A DNA stretch of 13,016 bases from an uncultured Christensenella sp. (GTDB lineage Bacteria > Bacillota > Clostridia > Christensenellales > Pumilibacteraceae): the NCBI GenBank assembly GCA_910585055.1, contig CAJUBY010000006.1:7008-20023 (forward strand). The letters run 5' to 3'. Every line of letters starts with the position of its first letter. The first letter of the stretch is position 1. The notes under the pieces are model-generated. The model was not told where the DNA came from. It was given only the letters and a program-made list of their open reading frames with translations, and did not search any database. A program made the position numbers and the translations under genes. Shown in pieces: positions 1 through 7,935 of this stretch.

Positions 1-1
1 A

Positions 2-3000
2 ACCAGATACGATAACGCGAGCGTCGAAAAAAAGACGGATAAAAACACCGTCGAGCTTCGCGTAACAAACCCGAATTGCAACACGGAAAAGACGTATCGA
101 ATAACATTAAAGTCTCTCCCGGATGTTGCGGACAGACTGACGCGCGTGGCAGAGACCGACGTAAGACTTAACGACGGTTATTGGAAACAGACGATCGGAC
201 AGTATATGACATACTCGCTCGATTACGTATACGATTTGTTCGATTTTTCTTATTCGTTCGATAATTTCGACCGTATCGCCGTAGGTGAGCGCAAAATACT
301 GAATAATACTTCCGAGTACGCCGGATCGATACTGGCGCCTATAGACGATAACAGACTTATCGGCGACAGAGACGGCAGATGGGGATGGGTAAACGAACCG
401 TGGCGTGAAGGGCTTATATACGAAGAAATACGCGCGGTATCCGATTTTATATCGATGTATGCGGACGATCCGGAGCTCGGCGAAAAGGCGCGCGAGCTTA
501 AAGAGCGTACGTCGGGTTACGTCGACCGAATAGTGGCGGCGGGACTTACGTGTACCGGATCGGACAGGAACGGCAGACGTATCGACGGATACTTCGATAC
601 TTTTGTAATGCTGACTCAGACCGGCGTTATCGATGAGGCGGAATCCGGACATATATGGAATCACGACATGTATAATTTCGGTTGTATGGTCGAAGCCGGT
701 ATTTCCTGGTATAAAGCAACGGGCGATACGAGATTGTTGTTTATAGCAACGCGGTTTGCCGAGTTTACGGTCGACTATATGTACGGCGAAAACGGTTACG
801 ACGTCGTGCCGTCGCATCAGCTCGGCGAAGAAACGCTTCTTGCTTTGTACGATCTTTACAAGAACGATACGGCGCTTGCGGAAGCGATGAAGGCGACGTA
901 TTTCAGATACGAAGGGATCGATCCGGACGACAGATATTACGATTTCGATATACGCTGGCAGAGATACATAGATATAGTACGCGACTGGATAGAAAAACGC
1001 GGCGTGCAGTCGGACAGATATAACAACGTGAGTTACGGCGATTACGCGCAGGATCACGCTACGTACGATAAACAGGCGACGGCTGCAGGGCATTCGGTAC
1101 GCGCCAATCTGTGGTACAGCGCGATAGCCGCAGTCGGAAATTATCTCGACAACGACAGCTATATCGCAGCAGCAAACACGATATGGAACGATATAGTAGA
1201 CCACCAGATGTATGTTAACGGCGGAACGGGATCGGTACACGCAACGGAGAGCTACGGCGGCGACGATTATCTTCCGCATGACGGATATTGCGAGACGTGT
1301 GCCGCCGTAGGTATGGGCTTTTATGCATTGAATATGTCGGATATATTCGGCGGCGCCGAGTATGCGGACGTATTGGAGCTGGAACTGTATAACGGCATAC
1401 TCGGATGCTTGGGAGCGGACGGGCAGTCTTTCTATTATCAAAATCCCGTTGCGTCCGACGATTATCGGCGTCCGCTTTGGTCGGGATCAACGCCGTGTTG
1501 TCCGCCGATGTATATGAAGTTCTTTTCCAAGCTGCCTACCTATATTTATTCGTACAATGCGGATAAGTTGGTCGTTAATCAATACATTTCGAGCTCGGCA
1601 AACATAACAATAGGCGATACTGCGGTCGAGATAAACCAATTTACAGACCTTCCCGACGGAAATATCGCAGTATTCGATGTTAAAGCAAACGGCAATTTTG
1701 TATTGCAATTGCGCAACCCTTATTGGGCAAAATCGGCGGATGTCAAAATCAACGGGAAGTCGGTTTCGGCTTCGATCGACGACGGCGGATATATAGTTGT
1801 AGACCGTGAATGGAGCGGAACGACTCGCATAGAGATATTGTTCGGCAAGCAGGCGGAACGTGTATATCAGAATAACGCGAAAGCCAACAGCGGTCAGGTG
1901 GCGTTCCGATACGGACCGTTCCTGTATTGCGCGGAGAGCGACGACAATACCGTAGACGGCGAAGATATAGTAAGCGGCTTTGCTATTATACCTAGTGATG
2001 CGAAATTATCCGTCGAATATGTTTCGGATATGTTTACTTACAAAACTGACGAGAACGGAAAGCAGAGTTTTAAACGAGGTACCAACGTAATTAAGACCGA
2101 TGCGATATTTGCCGGTCGTAAGACCGTTCTTACCCTTATCCCGTATTACCTGCGCGATAACCGTACGCATAGTTGTATGCGCGTTTGGTTCTGGGAAGAA
2201 ACGCGCAATGTCGGCGGTAAGAATATTTTTACTTTTGACGATCGAGATTCGTTAAGCGCGTTCGATTTTTACGGAAACACAAACGGGTGGACTTGGAATG
2301 AAGGCTCTCTTAAATCCGATCCGCGTGCGGAAGGTAAGGCGGTATCGTCCGAGTATAAAGATTTATCCGAATTTACCGTGTCTGTGGATATAACTGCGGC
2401 GTCGACATATCTGAACAACGGACTTTATGTGCTCGCATCGGAACCGTCGTACGAAAAAGATAAGATAAATGCTTTGAACGTTCAGATCGAACGCGATACC
2501 AACGCGGACGTTTACCGCGTGAATATTTTCAGATTTTCGGGACGTTCCGGGTATTTGGGCAAGCTTGCCGAATCCAAGGCTATGGCGTGGACCGGAAATA
2601 CGTTGACTCTTTCCGTGACCGTCGGAAACGGTATCGTGAGTGTTAAGGTTAACGGACAGGAAGCGACGAGATACGTGCTAACGGATTCCGATCCCAAAAC
2701 GGGAGGAGTCGGAATGCGGTCGATGATGTGTGCGGCGTATTACGATAACTTTACCGTAATGCACGCAGGTATACCTCTGCACAAGGATGCGCTTTCGTCC
2801 GCATTGCACGCAGCGTCGGCTATGGATCTGTCGGTATATAAATCGCAAAGCGCAGAGAGAGTGCGCGATGCGATAACGGTTGCGCAAGCGGTATTGCAAG
2901 ATGCAGTAAGCGATACGGAGTTGGATCGCGCCCAATCAGCGCTCGCCGAAGCCGTCGGCGCACTCGAGAAAAAATCGGATACCGCAGCGCTCGAAGCTGT

Positions 3001-3355
3001 AATTGCTACAGCCGAAAAAATAAAGCTTGCGGAATATACGGAAGAAAGCGGTAAGACGCTTTCAGACGCGCTGGAAGCGGCGAAACTTATCGGCGGCGAC
3101 GATGCTCAAGACGATGTGGACAACGCGACGGCATTACTGCGATCGGCTTTGGACGGGCTTGTTAAAAAACCGTCCGGCGGAGATTCGGACGGCGTTAACG
3201 GATTGGCGATAGGCCTCGGCGTAGGCGGAGCCGTAATTGCGGCAGGTGCGGCGGTCGCGGCGGCGCTTGTCGTGCGTTCGCGCAAAAAAAAGAATATTCC
3301 GAAAACCGAAAACGAAGATTCTGCCGACGGTACGAGTGACCAACCCCAAGGATAG
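2..3355 (+). CDS. GH127-type beta-L-arabinofuranosidase, membrane-anchored (5' end missing)
   Basis: The frame is open to the left edge, so this is the last 1117 residues of a longer protein. A GTG at 146 is probably internal, because the 48 codons before it encode a beta-sandwich (cadherin-like/Ig-like) tail. The DUF1680/GH127 catalytic domain runs from VRLNDGYW (161) to VWFWEE (about 2204), close to the family's usual 650-700 residues. Family knowledge: these retaining enzymes release beta-L-arabinofuranose using a zinc-bound cysteine. The likely ligands are all present: Glu (1292) and Cys (1298) of ETC, and the CC pair (1496-1501). The Glu at 1247 in HATES sits where the proposed acid/base is expected. 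A concanavalin A-like domain (2222-2761), two FIVAR-like helical repeats (about 2786-2980 and 2984-3172), a hydrophobic helix (3200-3274) and RSRKKK follow. The protein is thus predicted to be secreted and held by a C-terminal membrane helix, with no LPXTG motif. GH146 is an alternative family; the exact linkage is uncertain. Confidence 0.9.
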   Translation, partial: TRYDNASVEKKTDKNTVELRVTNPNCNTEKTYRITLKSLPDVADRLTRVAETDVRLNDGYWKQTIGQYMTYSLDYVYDLFDFSYSFDNFDRIAVGERKILNNTSEYAGSILAPIDDNRLIGDRDGRWGWVNEPWREGLIYEEIRAVSDFISMYADDPELGEKARELKERTSGYVDRIVAAGLTCTGSDRNGRRIDGYFDTFVMLTQTGVIDEAESGHIWNHDMYNFGCMVEAGISWYKATGDTRLLFIATRFAEFTVDYMYGENGYDVVPSHQLGEETLLALYDLYKNDTALAEAMKATYFRYEGIDPDDRYYDFDIRWQRYIDIVRDWIEKRGVQSDRYNNVSYGDYAQDHATYDKQATAAGHSVRANLWYSAIAAVGNYLDNDSYIAAANTIWNDIVDHQMYVNGGTGSVHATESYGGDDYLPHDGYCETCAAVGMGFYALNMSDIFGGAEYADVLELELYNGILGCLGADGQSFYYQNPVASDDYRRPLWSGSTPCCPPMYMKFFSKLPTYIYSYNADKLVVNQYISSSANITIGDTAVEINQFTDLPDGNIAVFDVKANGNFVLQLRNPYWAKSADVKINGKSVSASIDDGGYIVVDREWSGTTRIEILFGKQAERVYQNNAKANSGQVAFRYGPFLYCAESDDNTVDGEDIVSGFAIIPSDAKLSVEYVSDMFTYKTDENGKQSFKRGTNVIKTDAIFAGRKTVLTLIPYYLRDNRTHSCMRVWFWEETRNVGGKNIFTFDDRDSLSAFDFYGNTNGWTWNEGSLKSDPRAEGKAVSSEYKDLSEFTVSVDITAASTYLNNGLYVLASEPSYEKDKINALNVQIERDTNADVYRVNIFRFSGRSGYLGKLAESKAMAWTGNTLTLSVTVGNGIVSVKVNGQEATRYVLTDSDPKTGGVGMRSMMCAAYYDNFTVMHAGIPLHKDALSSALHAASAMDLSVYKSQSAERVRDAITVAQAVLQDAVSDTELDRAQSALAEAVGALEKKSDTAALEAVIATAEKIKLAEYTEESGKTLSDALEAAKLIGGDDAQDDVDNATALLRSALDGLVKKPSGGDSDGVNGLAIGLGVGGAVIAAGAAVAAALVVRSRKKKNIPKTENEDSADGTSDQPQG

Positions 3356-3662
3356 CACTTGATAGCATGCGGTTTCGGACGATCTCGGCGTTAAAGCCGC
3401 TTGCCGTAGTACAGCGATAATTAACTATAACTCGATATAAAAGGGTTTTTCGTTCGCTTGACGGCGATTCGTTACGTAAGTACAGTGTGTTGCCGTGATA
3501 TGGCGGATTGACAACCGAGATAACATAAGAAAAAACTAACGATAACCGAAAAGCGCCTCAAAAGTACGGACATACTTTGAGGCGCTTTTACCGCAAAGAC
3601 CCGAACAACATTCGAAGTCAGCGTGGAATTCAAGTTATTCGATGTGTTTTATGGCGGTATGT
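3356..3662. other. Convergent intergenic region
   Basis: This 307-bp gap separates the ends of two genes that face each other. I see no convincing coding sequence in it. It holds a strong hairpin near 3549-3589 (listed separately) and a tiny one, CGGC/GCCG at 3386-3399. It also holds a promoter-like pair on the plus strand: TTGACG at 3458-3463 and TACAGT at 3481-3486, 17 bp apart. That pair would read only about 100 nt into the hairpin. Whether it is a real small-RNA gene cannot be judged from the sequence alone. Confidence 0.6.
3549..3589. terminator. Bidirectional intrinsic terminator
   Basis: Fourteen uninterrupted pairs join AAAAGCGCCTCAAA (3549-3562) to its complement (3576-3589). One bulged A (3563) and three further pairs close a 6-nt loop (3567-3572). 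The arms end in A on the left and T on the right, so either strand gives a GC-rich stem followed by a short U run. It lies between two convergent genes and would end both. The U run is only four long and lies inside the stem, so efficiency may be moderate. Confidence 0.8.
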
Positions 3663-4601
3663 TTATTGATTCCTGTTTATGTTCAGCGAACTTAAAAGCT
3701 GTGTTCGCAGATCTGCGGGATTTACGTTTTCGTATTTACGGTAAGTTTTTAAAAAATGCGAAGCGTCGAAAAATCCGGTTTCCTGCGCGATCTCGGTAAT
3801 GCTTTTATCGGTTTCTATTATCATATTTTTTGCTACGAGCACACGGTATCTGTTGACGTATTCCAGCGGAGTATATCCGTAATACCGCTTGAATTTATCG
3901 CATAACAGTGTCTTGCTCATCATTCCTATGCTGCACAGTTCGTCGAGCATTATTTTTTGCGCATAGTTTTTATGAATATACTCGGAAGCTGCGATAATGC
4001 CCGTATCGTCCGATCTGTCTTCGGATACGTATTGTCTGGTGTATTCCTTACAAAGCAAAACTATCAAAGCAAAAGTAAGCGAGTAAGAAAGCAGATAATC
4101 GCTGCGTTCGGCGGAGAGGTTTGTTTTGCGTTCGAGTTCGTCCAACTGCCATAAAAGATTAAGAACCCTGTCGTACGGTTCGCCGTCTATTCGGAAAACT
4201 GGAACGATACGGTTGTCCGTCTGCGTCGATTCGTTGAACAGTATGCGGAAAGCGGAAAGCGTGTTAAGATCTCCGGCATATTTAAGAAAATAGTTTTTAT
4301 GGAGCAGGACGTGAAATACGTTGAGCTCGGACGATTTATGGTAACCGTGATAGCATTCCGGGGGAACTATCACGACGTCGCCTGCGGTTATTTCGTAACG
4401 TCTGCCGTTTGCGTAATGTGCGCCTTTGCCGTTGATCGTTACGTTTAGCTCGAAAAAGTCGTGCGTATGCATATCCATTTCGTAGTTTCTGTGCAGAAAT
4501 ACGCTGGTAAGCTTTAATGCGGCCGATCTGGGAAAACAGTCGTCGTAGAACCATATAGGTTTTAGCGCCAAAGGCAGTTCGTCGGGATATAAGTCATTCA
4601 T
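3663..4601 (-). CDS. AraC-family transcriptional regulator (cupin sensor)
   Basis: This 312-residue protein is a typical length for a two-domain AraC-type regulator. The N-terminal half is a cupin-like ligand domain: HTHDFFEL at 45-52, a GDVVIVPPECYH segment at 74-85, and glycine turns between. The C-terminal domain (about 201-300) has two helix-turn-helix units. The first is around 217-241, with recognition helix near SKTLLCDKFKRYYG. The second, at 267-290, carries the family signature ITEIAQETGFFDASHF, followed by NPADLR. Such proteins bind a small sugar and activate nearby carbohydrate genes. This one is transcribed away from the CBM-lipoprotein operon, and the paired half-sites upstream of that operon (4751-4788) are its likely target. 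The ATG at 4601 is the first in-frame start. No Shine-Dalgarno sequence precedes it (the upstream bases are CGTTGTAAAATCTTTT), so it may be weakly translated. The inducer cannot be read from the sequence. Confidence 0.93.
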   Translation of the reverse strand: MNDLYPDELPLALKPIWFYDDCFPRSAALKLTSVFLHRNYEMDMHTHDFFELNVTINGKGAHYANGRRYEITAGDVVIVPPECYHGYHKSSELNVFHVLLHKNYFLKYAGDLNTLSAFRILFNESTQTDNRIVPVFRIDGEPYDRVLNLLWQLDELERKTNLSAERSDYLLSYSLTFALIVLLCKEYTRQYVSEDRSDDTGIIAASEYIHKNYAQKIMLDELCSIGMMSKTLLCDKFKRYYGYTPLEYVNRYRVLVAKNMIIETDKSITEIAQETGFFDASHFLKTYRKYENVNPADLRTQLLSSLNINRNQ

Positions 4602-4689
4602 AAAAGATTTTACAACGGCATAAATCGAAAAATTGCGTTGCTGCCGTTCGGTTCGGCGGAAAACACGAATATTTATGCGTTTATGTAGT

Positions 4690-4718
4690 ATTATAGCGCA
4701 TATTTACGGTAATTTCAA
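4690..4718 (-). promoter_or_regulatory. Sigma-70-type promoter of the AraC-family gene
   Basis: Read on the minus strand, TTGAAA (4713-4718) is followed after exactly 17 bp by a perfect TATAAT (4690-4695). The predicted start is near 4683, leaving about 80 nt of untranslated leader before the ATG at 4601. Because both boxes are near consensus, low constitutive expression of the regulator is likely. The half-sites at 4751-4788 lie about 35 bp upstream, so autoregulation is possible. Confidence 0.72.
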
Positions 4719-4750
4719 GATGTAATTAAAAATTTGTATTATTCATTTAT

Positions 4751-4788
4751 GGAATATTTTACAATACGCGCGGAATTAGTTACAATAC
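4751..4788 (+). promoter_or_regulatory. AraC-type tandem operator (two 17-bp direct half-sites)
   Basis: Two direct copies of GGAATNNNTTACAATAC occur at 4751-4767 and 4772-4788. They match at 14 of 17 positions, are separated by 4 bp, and so repeat every 21 bp, or two helical turns. This is the geometry of the araI1/araI2 sites bound by E. coli AraC. The downstream copy overlaps the expected -35 position of the TATAAT box at 4807, as expected for a class II activator site. The divergent AraC-type protein encoded at 3663-4601 is the obvious candidate binder; that assignment is inference. Confidence 0.68.
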
Positions 4789-4812
4789 AGCGACCGTTTG
4801 CAATGTTATAAT
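4784..4812 (+). promoter_or_regulatory. Activator-dependent promoter of the CBM lipoprotein operon
   Basis: A perfect -10 box TATAAT lies at 4807-4812. The hexamer 17 bp upstream (4784-4789, AATACA) is a poor -35 and is largely covered by the second operator half-site. A TTACAA at 4780-4785 would leave a 21-bp spacer, which is too long. A good -10 with a poor -35 fits a promoter that needs an activator. Transcription would begin near 4819, giving a leader of about 22 nt that carries GGAG at 4833-4836 before the ATG at 4842. Confidence 0.62.
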
Positions 4813-4841
4813 AAACAAAATATCGGCAATACGGAGAAAAT

Positions 4842-7800
4842 ATGACGCGAACAAAGAGAATTATACCGATTCTGTTTGCGGCCGTTGTTGCGGCGGCGCT
4901 TTTCGCATGCGGATCGAACGGCGGCGGCGGTAAACGCGACGTAACACCGCCCGTAATCACATTGGCGGAACAGTTTATCGGTTATGCGGAAGACACCGTA
5001 AAAATAAACAACGCGTACGCGACCGACGATACGGACGGCGACGTTAAAACGGTGTTTGAGGTATATTCGCCGTCCGGCAAGCAGATAGGCACCGTTGACG
5101 GAACTTTTGTGCCGCATGAGGCCGGAGAATACGAGATAGTTTTTTACGCGACCGACAAAGCCGGCAATACGTCGGTCAAACGTCAAAAACTGACGGTGCT
5201 CGCCGCAGAGGATAAACCGAAGATTATTTTAGGCGATTACGATCCGACGACGGCCGAGGGCGAATTATACAGCATACCTCAGTGTTCGGTAACGGAAGTC
5301 GGAAACGAGATAGCGGTAGAAGTTGTCGTGACCGATCCGCGCGGAAATGCCGCAAACATTATAGGCGGCAAGTTTTTCGTAGACCGTGCCGGCGAGTATA
5401 CGCTGCGCTTTTCGGCGACTCTCTCGGGTGGATCCGAAATATCAAAGCAGATCTATGTAACGTCGAGTTACGGCGAAAAGTTTATAGGCGGCGTAGACGG
5501 CGAACTTTCCGACGAGATGTATAAAGGCGTTACACGTACGATACTCGGCGGATTGCGCGGGCTCGAAAGCATATATGTAAAAACGGTGCGCAGGCAAGAC
5601 GGTCTGTATTTGGCTTTCGATGCGTCGGGAGACAAGCGTGTCAGTGCCGACGAAAAAATAGAGGTGTTTTTCGCCGCCGACGAGCTTGCGAAAACTCCTG
5701 CCGACGGGACCAAAAAGCTGTCCGTATCGCCGGACGGCAATATAGTATATTACGTATACGACCGCGGAGCATATCGACGGCAGCCGACACCCGATCATGC
5801 GGAACGTTCGGTGTATGCCGTTAAGCTCGGCAGCGGTACCACGCTCGATTCCGGCAATTCGGACGACGGCGGATATACCTCGGAACTGTTTGTACCGTAT
5901 TCTTACATAGGCTCGGGCGCAAACGACAGTTTGTATATGACTCTCGGCTGTGTACGCGAAGGCGACGGCGCAGAATGGGACGGTTGGAACGAGTTTCCGA
6001 TCTTTGCCGATCCGCTCACGCCGTACAGATACGTCGAAGTCCGTCCGGACGGAGCGCTGTTGAACGATAACAGGCTTTACCGCAATACGAAATTCGCAGA
6101 CGGCAATATAGACGACAAAAAGTATTTCGGCGAGGGCGCGGCGCATACGAAGATAGGCGGACTTCGCAATCTGGAGGGCATGGAGGTGCGAATAGCGCGC
6201 AATGCCGACGGTATCTGCTTCGCGTTTTCTGTAGCGGACGATAAAAAAGTAAACGACTTCGACAGGGTCGAAGTATGTATAAACGCCGGTGAGACGACCG
6301 ATCATCCCAACACATCGTGTCTGCAGTTTTGGATACAGTCGACGGGAGCTATGGTAACACTTAGAGGCAACGGCAGAGCGTATTCGGAATTTATTGCGGA
6401 AAAAGCTTTGCCTGCCGCCGCGTCATCTTACGGCGAAAACACCACGCCCAATAAAAACGACGATACAGACGGCGGTTATTTCTGCGAACTGTACGTTCCG
6501 TACGCGCTGTTCCGCGAGTATACCGCAGCTTCGGACGTAAGCGCCGATTCACGGCTCGGATTGACCTTCGGGATATGGCGTGCGAGCGAAAATTACAGCA
6601 CTGGGCTTGTGTGGGGCGACGATCCTAATAAGGATTGGGACGGCTGGAGCCACGGACAGTTCTGCGATCCGCTTTATCCCAAAACTTACGCCGTGCTCAT
6701 GCCCGACGGGCGTATCGTTACGCAGAGCGAGATAATCGATATAATCGGCGAGCCTTCCGATCCGTCCGTGGACGGCACACTCGACGAAGCGTATTGGAAC
6801 GGCGCCGCAACGCTCGATATACCCGAAAAACAGGGCGCGGACGGGTTACAGACAAAACTCTTCCGCGACAGCGGCGGACTTCGCGTTGCGTTTACCGGAA
6901 AAGTTCGCAAGTTCACTTCGAAGGATGCAATAGCATTTTACGTAAGCACCAAAGATTCGTCGTACGAGCTGGGCGGACACGAAGGCAAAGACGATAAATA
7001 CAGCGTTTACGGGCAGTATGCGAGCGAATACGATTATTGCTTTCAAATATGGTTTGACAGATCCGTTGCCGTGTTCCGCGGAAAATACAAGGATTGGGCG
7101 GAGCGTATCTACGATCTGAGCGATATATCTTTTGAAATAGTTAAAACCGATAACGGTTTTACGGCGGAAATGTTTGTACCGTATTCCTTCTTTACTGCGC
7201 CGGACGGATACATGCCTGCAAAGGATGACACCTTGGGCGTTACAGTCAGGCTTGCCGGCGAAAACGACCGCGGAAGCGTCGTATGGAACAATTTGCATTA
7301 CGGCGGAATTTACGCCGACAGCGAAAGCCCTGCAAGTTACGTGCGGCTGGATAAAAACAGCAAGATTTATGCGTCTACGGGCAATATGTCGGAAATGCGC
7401 ACGGACGGTAAATTCGACGAGCAGCTGTACTCTCTGCCTTGCGCGCGGATAGAACTGGGGGATTCGGTTGTCGATCTGTACAGAGCGTCCGACGGGCTGT
7501 ACGGCAGACTCGAATTCGGCGAAAACGAAAAGAGCGTTTCCGTAGTCGTAAGCACGCTGTCGCACGGATTGAAAAAACCGTACGTATACGATTTTCTCGT
7601 TACGGTCTGCCGCGACGGCAGGGTGGAAAGTTCTTTCGGGAATTCGCACGGATTTTACGATCCTATGCTGTATTCGTCTTATTGCGCGCCGCGCGCGGTT
7701 TTCGACGGCGATACTGCGGAGCTGTTTATCCCTTACGATTATCTGTCGCGGTATAACATAGGTTCCGACTACGGTACGCCCGGATATATGCGTATAACAA

Positions 7801-7934
7801 AAGAAAGTCCGATCAAGATCGCCGCGGCTTTATCCGCCGATGTCGGTGCGGAGTGTACATATAACGGAAATAAAGCCGTGTTCGACTTGCTCGATCCGGC
7901 GACGTATGCGGACTATGCCGTCAAGGAGAATTAA
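4842..7934 (+). CDS. Surface glycan-binding lipoprotein with four CBM9/DOMON-like modules
   Basis: The protein has 1030 residues. GGAG at 4833-4836 sits five bases before the ATG and fixes the start. MTRTKR and a hydrophobic stretch end in LFAC, with Cys23 as the likely lipidated residue (Phe at -2 is not ideal), followed by a Gly/Ser/Asn linker. Two Ig-like domains follow, at about 32-122 (DVTPPVITL opening) and 126-205. Four modules of the CBM9/DOMON type come next. Each opens with a DG-x-[LIF]-[SD]-[DE] segment (VDGELSDEMY, ADGNIDDKKY, VDGTLDEAYW, TDGKFDEQLY). Each ends with E-[LM]-[FY]-[VI]-PY (Glu348, 549, 776, 960). CBM9 modules bind sugar chain ends in other proteins. No catalytic domain is seen, so a role in holding glycan at the cell surface is inferred. 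It is the first gene of an operon with the GH36-like enzyme, probably under AraC-type control. The ligand is unknown. Confidence 0.88.
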   Translation: MTRTKRIIPILFAAVVAAALFACGSNGGGGKRDVTPPVITLAEQFIGYAEDTVKINNAYATDDTDGDVKTVFEVYSPSGKQIGTVDGTFVPHEAGEYEIVFYATDKAGNTSVKRQKLTVLAAEDKPKIILGDYDPTTAEGELYSIPQCSVTEVGNEIAVEVVVTDPRGNAANIIGGKFFVDRAGEYTLRFSATLSGGSEISKQIYVTSSYGEKFIGGVDGELSDEMYKGVTRTILGGLRGLESIYVKTVRRQDGLYLAFDASGDKRVSADEKIEVFFAADELAKTPADGTKKLSVSPDGNIVYYVYDRGAYRRQPTPDHAERSVYAVKLGSGTTLDSGNSDDGGYTSELFVPYSYIGSGANDSLYMTLGCVREGDGAEWDGWNEFPIFADPLTPYRYVEVRPDGALLNDNRLYRNTKFADGNIDDKKYFGEGAAHTKIGGLRNLEGMEVRIARNADGICFAFSVADDKKVNDFDRVEVCINAGETTDHPNTSCLQFWIQSTGAMVTLRGNGRAYSEFIAEKALPAAASSYGENTTPNKNDDTDGGYFCELYVPYALFREYTAASDVSADSRLGLTFGIWRASENYSTGLVWGDDPNKDWDGWSHGQFCDPLYPKTYAVLMPDGRIVTQSEIIDIIGEPSDPSVDGTLDEAYWNGAATLDIPEKQGADGLQTKLFRDSGGLRVAFTGKVRKFTSKDAIAFYVSTKDSSYELGGHEGKDDKYSVYGQYASEYDYCFQIWFDRSVAVFRGKYKDWAERIYDLSDISFEIVKTDNGFTAEMFVPYSFFTAPDGYMPAKDDTLGVTVRLAGENDRGSVVWNNLHYGGIYADSESPASYVRLDKNSKIYASTGNMSEMRTDGKFDEQLYSLPCARIELGDSVVDLYRASDGLYGRLEFGENEKSVSVVVSTLSHGLKKPYVYDFLVTVCRDGRVESSFGNSHGFYDPMLYSSYCAPRAVFDGDTAELFIPYDYLSRYNIGSDYGTPGYMRITKESPIKIAAALSADVGAECTYNGNKAVFDLLDPATYADYAVKEN
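7923..7928 (+). promoter_or_regulatory. Ribosome binding site inside the upstream gene's end
   Basis: AAGGAG lies within the last codons of the lipoprotein gene, 7 bases before the ATG at 7936. That gene's TAA ends at 7934, so a single base separates stop and start. This decides the start of the downstream enzyme gene and makes translational coupling likely. Confidence 0.85.
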
Positions 7935-7935
7935 C

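Noticed and set aside
146..148. The GTG at 146 as the true start of the GH127 gene.
   Set aside because: The frame is open to the window edge, the upstream codons read as the end of a beta-sandwich domain, no ribosome site precedes the GTG, and a start here would leave an anchored extracellular enzyme without a signal peptide.
1289..1300. The CETC segment as a redox or thioredoxin-like CxxC motif.
   Set aside because: The ETC part, with the CC pair 66 residues later, is the known GH127 zinc and nucleophile arrangement, and the surrounding sequence is GH127 throughout.
107..1441. A long open frame (444 codons) on the minus strand, opposite the GH127 domain.
   Set aside because: It lies in exact codon register with the real gene. 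Such frames stay open when the sense gene rarely uses TTA, CTA and TCA. Its product is rich in Arg, Val, Ile and Tyr and shows no domain, while the sense strand has clear GH127 motifs.
3508..3513. A consensus TTGACA -35 box in the convergent gap.
   Set aside because: No -10-like hexamer lies 16-18 bp downstream; that position reads AAAAAC.
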